Source of the DNA: an uncultured Eggerthellaceae bacterium
GTDB taxonomy: Bacteria > Actinomycetota > Coriobacteriia > Coriobacteriales > Eggerthellaceae
Reading direction: 5' to 3'
NCBI GenBank assembly: GCA_934630905.1
Contig: CAKTXN010000024.1
Coordinates: forward strand, 1 to 20,161
DNA length: 20,161 nt
Below the pieces are notes generated by a model. It worked only from the letters and a program-made list of their open reading frames with translations. It did not search any database and had not been told where the DNA came from. Within the stretch, counting starts at the first letter, position 1, and every line of letters begins with the position of its first letter. Of the stretch, positions 15,371 through 20,161 are shown piece by piece. Both the position numbers and the translations under genes were made by a program.

Positions 15371-16117
15371 ATGACTGATTTTATTGAAGGACGCCGTGCG
15401 CTGGTTGAGGCGCTTCGCACCGACGTGCCCATGCGCTACGTTCTTATGGCGGACAACGTGAAGCGCGATTCGCTTATCAGCGACATTGAGCGCAAGTGTC
15501 GCCAGCGCGATATCGAAGTGCGCAAAGTGCCCAAGAAAAAGCTGGACGACATATCGGAACGCGGTTCTCATCAGGGCGTTATGGGTGCAACAAAGCCGTT
15601 TGAGTACGTTGGCACACGCGATATTGTAAACGCAGCGCAGACATACGCCGAAGAACACGATGGCCGTGCGCTGGTGGTTATTCTGGATCACATTACCGAT
15701 GCGGGCAACCTGGGCGCAATCATCCGCAGCGCCGATGCCGTAGGTGCAAGCGGCGTGATCATTCCGTCGAAGCGTGGCGCATCCGTAACGGCTGCTACGT
15801 ATAAGAGCTCGGCGGGTGCCGTTTCGCACGTGCCCGTGGCGCGCGTTGCGAACTTGAACGACTCTATTGAGCGCTTGAAGAAGGAAGGCTTTTGGATTGC
15901 CGCAGCAAGCGAGCAGACCGATGGCACCATTTGGGATTCCAACTTGAAGGGCAAGATTGCTCTGGTCATGGGCAACGAAAGTGAAGGTGTTTCGCGCCTG
16001 GTGCTCGATAACTGCGACTTTGCCGTTGCGTTGCCCATGGAAGGCAAAGTGGGCTCCTTGAATGTTGCCCAGGCGTTTACCGCCTGCGCGTATGAATGGT
16101 TGCGTCAGAACCGTTAG
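15371..16117 (+). CDS. rlmB: 23S rRNA 2'-O-methyltransferase, TrmH/RlmB family
   Basis: This 248-residue SPOUT-class enzyme is expected to methylate the ribose of a 23S rRNA guanosine (G2251 in E. coli) with S-adenosylmethionine. An N-terminal substrate-binding domain (IEGRRALVEAL, ISERGSHQGVMG) precedes the knotted catalytic domain with all three motifs: DAGNLGAIIRSA (N113, R119), LVMGNESEGVS (198-208) and LPMEGKVGSLNVAQA (221-235). The ATG at 15371 has AAAGAGAAG at 15355-15363. The 189-nt gap upstream holds a possible -10 (TACAAT, 15206-15211) without a good -35, and no gene. rae1/yacP lies downstream, as in Bacillus subtilis, where rlmB and rae1 are adjacent. Family certain; exact target inferred from similarity. 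Confidence 0.93.
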   Translation: MTDFIEGRRALVEALRTDVPMRYVLMADNVKRDSLISDIERKCRQRDIEVRKVPKKKLDDISERGSHQGVMGATKPFEYVGTRDIVNAAQTYAEEHDGRALVVILDHITDAGNLGAIIRSADAVGASGVIIPSKRGASVTAATYKSSAGAVSHVPVARVANLNDSIERLKKEGFWIAAASEQTDGTIWDSNLKGKIALVMGNESEGVSRLVLDNCDFAVALPMEGKVGSLNVAQAFTACAYEWLRQNR

Positions 16118-16246
16118 CGAGTCTGACGGCTTTGCCGCCGCAATGATTGAGCGATTCGTTGCCTCGCTGACCTGGGATTCCTTGCTGCTGCAGCAGCTTA
16201 GGTGCCTTGCCGCTGCGCTGATGTGGTGTTTCCTTGCTGGTATTGT

Positions 16247-16255
16247 TGCGATAAT
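16247..16255 (+). promoter_or_regulatory. extended -10 promoter of the 81-residue gene
   Basis: TGC-GATAAT forms an extended -10 element with no convincing -35. Transcription would start near 16262, leaving a leader of about 15 nt that is almost entirely ribosome binding site. This lets the small gene be expressed independently of rlmB. Confidence 0.45.
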
Positions 16256-16276
16256 GCATGAAAGGGGAGTGCGACT

Positions 16277-16522
16277 ATGGGATTGTTTGGAAAGAATAAC
16301 GAGAATGGTTTCGGTACGTTCGTAGGTCCCGATGGGCAGATGCACGTTGCTATGAAGTCGGGGAATATGACGTTCACAAATGGCGAGACGTATTTCGGCA
16401 TTGGCAACAATATGGCTACCGACACTAAAGGAAACTTGTATTACGAAACAGGCGATATGGTCTTCGGCTCCGATGGAAGCTCGCACATGAAGTTTGGAGA
16501 TAACCCGACGTTTTTCGTGTAG
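16277..16522 (+). CDS. 81-residue glycine-rich small protein, unknown
   Basis: This is a short gene with an excellent ribosome binding site (AAAGGGGAG, 16261-16269, 7 nt before the ATG). The protein starts MGLFGKNNENGFGTFVGPDG and is built of short beta-type repeats in which a Gly-Asn/Asp turn is followed by an aromatic strand: GFGTFVG, GNMTFTNGETYFG, GNLYYETGDMVFG. This suggests a small beta-sheet or beta-hairpin array. There is no signal peptide, Cys pair or membrane segment. I do not recognise the family. Promoter, binding site and a terminator-like hairpin at 16543 make it a self-contained unit between rlmB and the hairpin array. Confidence 0.75.
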   Translation: MGLFGKNNENGFGTFVGPDGQMHVAMKSGNMTFTNGETYFGIGNNMATDTKGNLYYETGDMVFGSDGSSHMKFGDNPTFFV

Positions 16523-16542
16523 GTAGCTGTGCGCAGGCATGC

Positions 16543-16570
16543 GTGCAAATGTCCGTGTTTGCACTTATTT
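16543..16570 (+). terminator. terminator after the 81-residue gene
   Basis: GTGCAAA (16543-16549) pairs with TTTGCAC (16558-16564) around an 8-nt loop. The tail is TTATTTT. Confidence 0.6.
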
Positions 16571-16574
16571 TGGT

Positions 16575-16860
16575 GAGAATAGGAGGAATTCCAAAAAAAA
16601 TTGGAATTCCTCCTATTCTTCTATGCTGCTGCAGAGAGAAAATAGGAGGAAATAGAAAATAAGTAGTAATTTCTCCTATTTTTTGGGTGCATTTAGCTCA
16701 TATTGAATTGCAATTGAATGCAAAGCGACTTCTTTGCTGGTGAACAGCCTCGAAAAAATAGGAGGAAATGCGAAAAAATAAAAATTCCTCCTATTTTCAG
16801 CTAAGCCGCCTTATCAAAAATAGGAGGAAACCGCAATTAATTCAATTTTCTCCTATTTTG
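16575..16860. repeat. array of four Shine-Dalgarno-containing hairpins
   Basis: Four inverted repeats lie in 286 nt without a gene, each with AATAGGAGGAA on the left and TTCCTCCTATT (or TTCTCCTATT) on the right. Unit 1: 16576-16594/16601-16619, 19 perfect pairs, A6 loop. Unit 2: 16639-16653/16669-16682, one bulge. Unit 3: 16755-16767/16785-16797, 13 pairs. Unit 4: 16816-16830/16847-16860, small bulges. Loops are A/T-rich and unrelated. Each stem holds AGGAGG and its complement CCTCC(T), the Shine-Dalgarno and anti-Shine-Dalgarno cores. Units 1-2 and 3-4 repeat at an offset of about 178 nt. The rest of 16523-16960 shows no gene. Confidence 0.9.
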
Positions 16861-16946
16861 CATATCGAAAGCATCTTTCCCAGGCCGCGAATGCTTGTTT
16901 TCTGTCTGCATAGGGGCGCTAGCGTTCCTTTTCGCGTGCAAAGGCG

Positions 16947-16952
16947 TACAAT
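16947..16952 (+). promoter_or_regulatory. possible -10 element just before rae1
   Basis: TACAAT lies 8 nt before the rae1 ATG, with a poor TTCCTT 16 nt upstream. If used, transcription would begin within about 2 nt of the start codon, giving a leaderless message. This agrees with the lack of a clear ribosome binding site there. Confidence 0.3.
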
Positions 16953-16960
16953 AGGGCGCT

Positions 16961-17506
16961 ATGGCAATTCAACGTAAAAAATATCTCCTGGTCGATGGCT
17001 ACAACGTACTGCGGTCGGGTTCCCGTTATCGCGATATAACGGGCCCCGATTACACGCACGATGCATTCAATCGTGCGCGTGAAACGCTCATCAAGGATGT
17101 GGGCAGCTACGCAAACGCCGGCTACACCGATGCCACCATCGTTTTCGATGGCGCACAAAACGAAATGTCCACAGGTGCGCCACAGCGCATTGGCGGCGTA
17201 CGCATCGTGTTCTCCCCGCGCGGCGTTTCCGCTGATCACGTAATTGAAAAGCTAGCATACGAATACCGCGAGCGCGGCTTAGAGTGCATTGTGGTTACCA
17301 GCGACGCCTCCATTCAAGACGCAACGTTTGGCGGCGGCATTGACCGTATGAGCGCGAACGGATTTTCTCGTGAAATGGAAATGCATTACGAAGACGCGTA
17401 TTTGGACGAGCAGCCGGTCACGGCGGAGAAGAACACGATTGAGAGCCGCCTGGGCGCTGATGTTGTAGCCAAGCTGCGCGCACTGCGCGATGGGGGAAGC
17501 AACTAA
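16961..17506 (+). CDS. rae1: NYN-domain endoribonuclease, Rae1/YacP family
   Basis: This 181-residue PIN-like NYN nuclease belongs to the YacP family, whose Bacillus member Rae1 enters the ribosomal A site and cleaves mRNA during translation. Acidic metal-binding residues are visible: D12 and N15 in LLVDGYNVLR, D63 in IVFDGAQN, D92 in SADHVIEKL, and D115/D120 in VVTSDASIQD. Full length for the family. The ATG at 16961 lacks a good Shine-Dalgarno sequence (only GGG close by) and may be translated from a leaderless transcript. It follows rlmB as in B. subtilis, though here the 81-residue gene and the hairpin array lie between them. Family confident; the ribosome-dependent role is carried over from Rae1. 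Confidence 0.88.
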   Translation: MAIQRKKYLLVDGYNVLRSGSRYRDITGPDYTHDAFNRARETLIKDVGSYANAGYTDATIVFDGAQNEMSTGAPQRIGGVRIVFSPRGVSADHVIEKLAYEYRERGLECIVVTSDASIQDATFGGGIDRMSANGFSREMEMHYEDAYLDEQPVTAEKNTIESRLGADVVAKLRALRDGGSN

Positions 17507-17725
17507 CGCGCGCCGTCGAGCGCAATTGCGCAGTGCGATCCTTGGCTGCTTTTGACTGTCGGCGCGTTGGCTACTGCCTCCCATCGCGTCCGTGGCGGCA
17601 GATCTTTTGCGGCGTCCTTTGTGGCTACATCCCGCCGCCACAGCGCAATCGACCCCGGTGTTTCCTGCGTTCGCCGCCTCCGCACGGAAAACCCACAAAA
17701 ACTTCACTACTCGTAAAAATTTTTC
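17507..17725. other. intergenic region between rae1 and rpoB
   Basis: No gene is visible. An 8-bp inverted repeat (GTGGCGGC 17592-17599, GCCGCCAC 17634-17641) with a 34-nt loop is the only structure found. No rplJ, rplL, nusG or secE lies here. Confidence 0.5.
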
Positions 17726-17754
17726 TTGACCTGGTGTTTTATTGCGCGTATTAT
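17726..17754 (+). promoter_or_regulatory. sigma-70-type promoter of rpoB
   Basis: TTGACC (17726-17731), a 17-bp spacer and TATTAT (17749-17754) form the best promoter in the window. An AT-rich stretch (AAAAATTTTTC) sits just upstream. The start would be near 17761, giving a leader of about 72 nt with a GGGGT/ACCCC hairpin (17792-17806) before the ribosome binding site. Confidence 0.88.
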
Positions 17755-17832
17755 GAACAATCGCGTATTTTTACCAAACCCGATGTTTCAAGGGGTGGGG
17801 AACCCCGCGGAAACAAGGAAGGAAAAAGCACT

Positions 17833-20161
17833 GTGACCAGGAATTATAGAACCCGCAGAAGCTTTGCGAAGATTCCCGACGTTATGGATGTCCCGAATCT
17901 GATCGCAATCCAAACGGAGAGCTTTGAGTGGCTCAAGACGGAAGGCATCCAGCAGGCTTTTGCTGACGTGGCTCCCATCGAGAACAATGCTAAGACTCTT
18001 CGCGTTGAATTTGGCGCACACCACTTTGGCGAACCGAAGCACGGCGTTGACGAATGCAAGGAGAAGGACGTTTCCTATCAGGCTCCTTTGTTCGTGGACG
18101 TGCGCTTCATCAATCTTGAGACGGGCGAAGTCAAAGAGCAGAACGTCTTTATGGGCGATTTCCCTCAGATGACTCGTCGCGGCACCTTCATCATCAACGG
18201 CACCGAGCGTGTTGTTGTTTCTCAGTTGGTGCGTAGCCCAGGCGTGTACTTCTCGTCTGAGCGCGACAAAACGTCCGACAAGCTCATCTACAACGCTAAA
18301 GTTATTCCGAGCCGCGGTGCTTGGTTGGAATTCGAAACGGACAAGCGCGATGTGCTTTCCGTGCGTATCGACCGCAAGCGTAAGCAGCCGGCAACGCTGT
18401 TGCTGCGCGCTTTGGGCGTTGCTGAAACGCGCGACGAAATCATCGAGCTGCTGGGCGCCAACGAAATGGTGCTGCGCACGCTTGATCGCGACCCCGCCAC
18501 CACGAAGGAAGAAGCGCTTATCGAGCTGTACAAGCGCTATCGTCCCGGCGAGCCGCCTACCATTGACTCTGCACGCGCAACGCTGGAAGGCCTGTTCTTC
18601 AGTCCGCAGCGCTATGACCTGGCAAAAGTCGGTCGTTACAAGATCAATAAGAAGCTGGGCTTTGACCCTGAGTTCGATGCCTCCACGCTGACCGAAGAGG
18701 ACATCGTGAAGTCCATGCAGTACATCGTGGCACTGCACGAGGGCGCAGAAGGCGTTACCACCGATGACATCGACCACTTCGGTAACCGCCGCATCCGCAC
18801 GGTGGGCGAGCTGATCCAGAACCAGTTCCGCATTGGTCTGACCCGCATGGAGCGCAATGCTCGCGAGCGCATGAACACCCAGGAAGCCAGCGAAATCACG
18901 CCGCAGTCCCTGGTGAACATCCGCCCCGTGGTGGCCTCCATCAAGGAATTCTTCGGCTCCTCGCAGCTGTCCCAGTTCATGGACCAGGCAAACCCCGCTG
19001 CTGGCATTACGCACAAGCGTCGTTTGTCCGCTTTGGGCCCGGGCGGTCTGTCGCGTGAGCGCGCAGGCTTCGAAGTTCGAGACGTTCATACTTCTCACTA
19101 CGGCCGTATGTGCCCCATTGAGACCCCTGAAGGCCCGAACATCGGCCTGATCGGCTCGCTGGCAACGTACGCTCGCGTGAATCCGTACGGCTTCATTGAG
19201 ACGCCGTACCGCCGCGTGGTTGACGGTAAAGTGACCGATGACGTTGACTACCTGACCGCCGACGAAGAAGAAAATCACACCATTGCGCAGGCAAACGCTG
19301 AGTTTGACCCCGAGACGCGCGTATTCGGCTCCGTGGACGCAAACGGCACGTTCGTTCCTGCGGTCAAGGTTTTGTGCCGTACTAAGAATTCCTCTGGCGA
19401 GTTCGGCGACCCTGCCGAAGTTTCCCCCAGCCAGGTGGACTACATGGACGTTTCTCCTCGTCAGATGACCTCTGTTGCAACGTCGCTGATTCCCTTCTTG
19501 GAGCACGACGACGCAAACCGCGCTCTGATGGGCTCCAACATGCAGCGTCAGGCTGTGCCGCTGCTGCGTCCGTCCGCACCACTGGTTGGTACGGGTATCG
19601 AGCATCGCATTGCCGTTGACTCGGGCGAAATCCTGGTCGCCCAGAATCCCGGCGTTGTTGACTACGTTGACGGCATGACCATTACCATTCTGACCGACGA
19701 TGGTGAATACGACGAATACGTTATTCCGAAGTTCCAGCGCTCCAACCAGAGTGGTTGCATCAACCACAAGCCCATCGTCCGCAAGGGCGACATTGTTGCC
19801 GCGGGCGACGTTTTGGCCGATGGCCCCAGCTGCGATGGCGCTGAGCTGGCCCTGGGTCAGAACCTCATGATTGCCTACATGCCGTGGGAAGGCTACAACT
19901 ACGAAGACGCTATCATTTTGTCCGAGCGCGTTGTATCCGAGGACTTGCTGACGTCTATCCATATCCACGAGTACGAACTTGACGCACGCGATACCAAGCT
20001 GGGCGCCGAGGAAATCACACGTGAAATCCCCAACGTGGGCGATGATATGACCATGAACCTGGACGCCGACGGCATCATTCGCATTGGCGCCGAAGTGCAC
20101 CCGGGCGATGTTCTGGTAGGCAAGGTCACCCCGAAGGGCGAAACCGAGCTCACTGCTGAAG
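17833..20161 (+). CDS. rpoB: RNA polymerase beta subunit (3'-truncated by window)
   Basis: The beta subunit of RNA polymerase; about 776 codons are present and the frame runs off the window end without a stop. The start is GTG at 17833, with AAGGAAGGA (17815-17823) 9 nt upstream; translation opens (M)TRNYRTRRSFAKIPDVMDVP. Landmarks include GTFIINGTERVVVSQLVRSPG, LSRERAGFEVRDVH, CPIETPEGPNIGLIGSLATYA and MPWEGYNYEDAIILSERVV. The rifampicin-binding region (about residues 373-402) reads FGSSQLSQFMDQANPAAGIT then HKRRLSALGPGGL, with wild-type Asp, His and Ser at the main resistance positions. AAG replaces the more usual L-S-E type triplet after NP. It has its own strong promoter and is not preceded by rplJL; rpoC would be expected downstream. 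Confidence 0.98.
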   Translation, partial: MTRNYRTRRSFAKIPDVMDVPNLIAIQTESFEWLKTEGIQQAFADVAPIENNAKTLRVEFGAHHFGEPKHGVDECKEKDVSYQAPLFVDVRFINLETGEVKEQNVFMGDFPQMTRRGTFIINGTERVVVSQLVRSPGVYFSSERDKTSDKLIYNAKVIPSRGAWLEFETDKRDVLSVRIDRKRKQPATLLLRALGVAETRDEIIELLGANEMVLRTLDRDPATTKEEALIELYKRYRPGEPPTIDSARATLEGLFFSPQRYDLAKVGRYKINKKLGFDPEFDASTLTEEDIVKSMQYIVALHEGAEGVTTDDIDHFGNRRIRTVGELIQNQFRIGLTRMERNARERMNTQEASEITPQSLVNIRPVVASIKEFFGSSQLSQFMDQANPAAGITHKRRLSALGPGGLSRERAGFEVRDVHTSHYGRMCPIETPEGPNIGLIGSLATYARVNPYGFIETPYRRVVDGKVTDDVDYLTADEEENHTIAQANAEFDPETRVFGSVDANGTFVPAVKVLCRTKNSSGEFGDPAEVSPSQVDYMDVSPRQMTSVATSLIPFLEHDDANRALMGSNMQRQAVPLLRPSAPLVGTGIEHRIAVDSGEILVAQNPGVVDYVDGMTITILTDDGEYDEYVIPKFQRSNQSGCINHKPIVRKGDIVAAGDVLADGPSCDGAELALGQNLMIAYMPWEGYNYEDAIILSERVVSEDLLTSIHIHEYELDARDTKLGAEEITREIPNVGDDMTMNLDADGIIRIGAEVHPGDVLVGKVTPKGETELTAE

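Noticed and set aside
14408..16564. 718-codon open frame on the minus strand
   Set aside because: It overlaps the DUF6273, rlmB and 81-residue genes on the other strand and its translation has no recognisable motif.
16575..16860. CRISPR array
   Set aside because: The repeating unit is an inverted pair of short arms with variable loops at uneven spacing (63, 116, 62 nt), not identical direct repeats with equal spacers. No cas genes are nearby.
17788..20100. 770-codon open frame on the minus strand
   Set aside because: It lies wholly opposite rpoB, whose forward translation is unmistakable. It is a codon-bias shadow with no known domain and no ribosome binding site.

Overview
The window looks like a chromosomal segment of an actinobacterium, most likely class Coriobacteriia and probably Eggerthellaceae. 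This is a judgement from overall protein character, moderate-to-high GC, a Gram-positive-type LexA box and AGGAGG-type ribosome binding sites; no database comparison was possible.

Layout. (1) 1-1162: yebC with an extended -10 promoter and two stacked intrinsic terminators. (2) 1164-6330: a stretch inserted between yebC and ruvC, genes that are neighbours in many bacteria. It holds a small inverted-repeat element (1340-1509), a composite hairpin repeat (1705-1873), a cobalamin-type riboswitch with its own terminator (about 1955-2263), one gene for a 1246-residue secreted cohesin/dockerin surface protein (2323-6063), and a second copy of the composite repeat (6114-6316). (3) 6333-9050: ruvC-ruvA-ruvB, the Holliday-junction resolution operon, behind an extended -10 promoter with a perfect-consensus LexA (SOS) box at its predicted transcription start. 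(4) 9270-10090: a small DUF6483-like gene and a cold-shock gene with its terminator. (5) 10199-15181: a tight three-gene operon encoding a VWA/metallopeptidase-like protein, a MoxR-type AAA+ ATPase, and a DUF6273 protein with ankyrin-like repeats. (6) 15371-17506: rlmB, an 81-residue glycine-rich small protein, an array of four hairpins whose stems contain a Shine-Dalgarno core, and rae1/yacP. (7) 17833-20161: rpoB with a strong sigma-70-type promoter, cut off by the window end after about 776 codons.

How the genes work together. YebC, RlmB, Rae1, RpoB and CspA are information-processing genes. RuvABC is likely DNA-damage inducible through LexA. The cohesin/dockerin protein is probably repressed when cobalamin is plentiful, suggesting a link between corrinoid supply and a cell-surface assembly. 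The VWA-MoxR-DUF6273 operon has the form of an ATP-driven remodelling machine with an unknown client. It, the hairpin array at 16575-16860 and the repeat-flanked riboswitch/surface-protein cassette are the least explained parts of the window.
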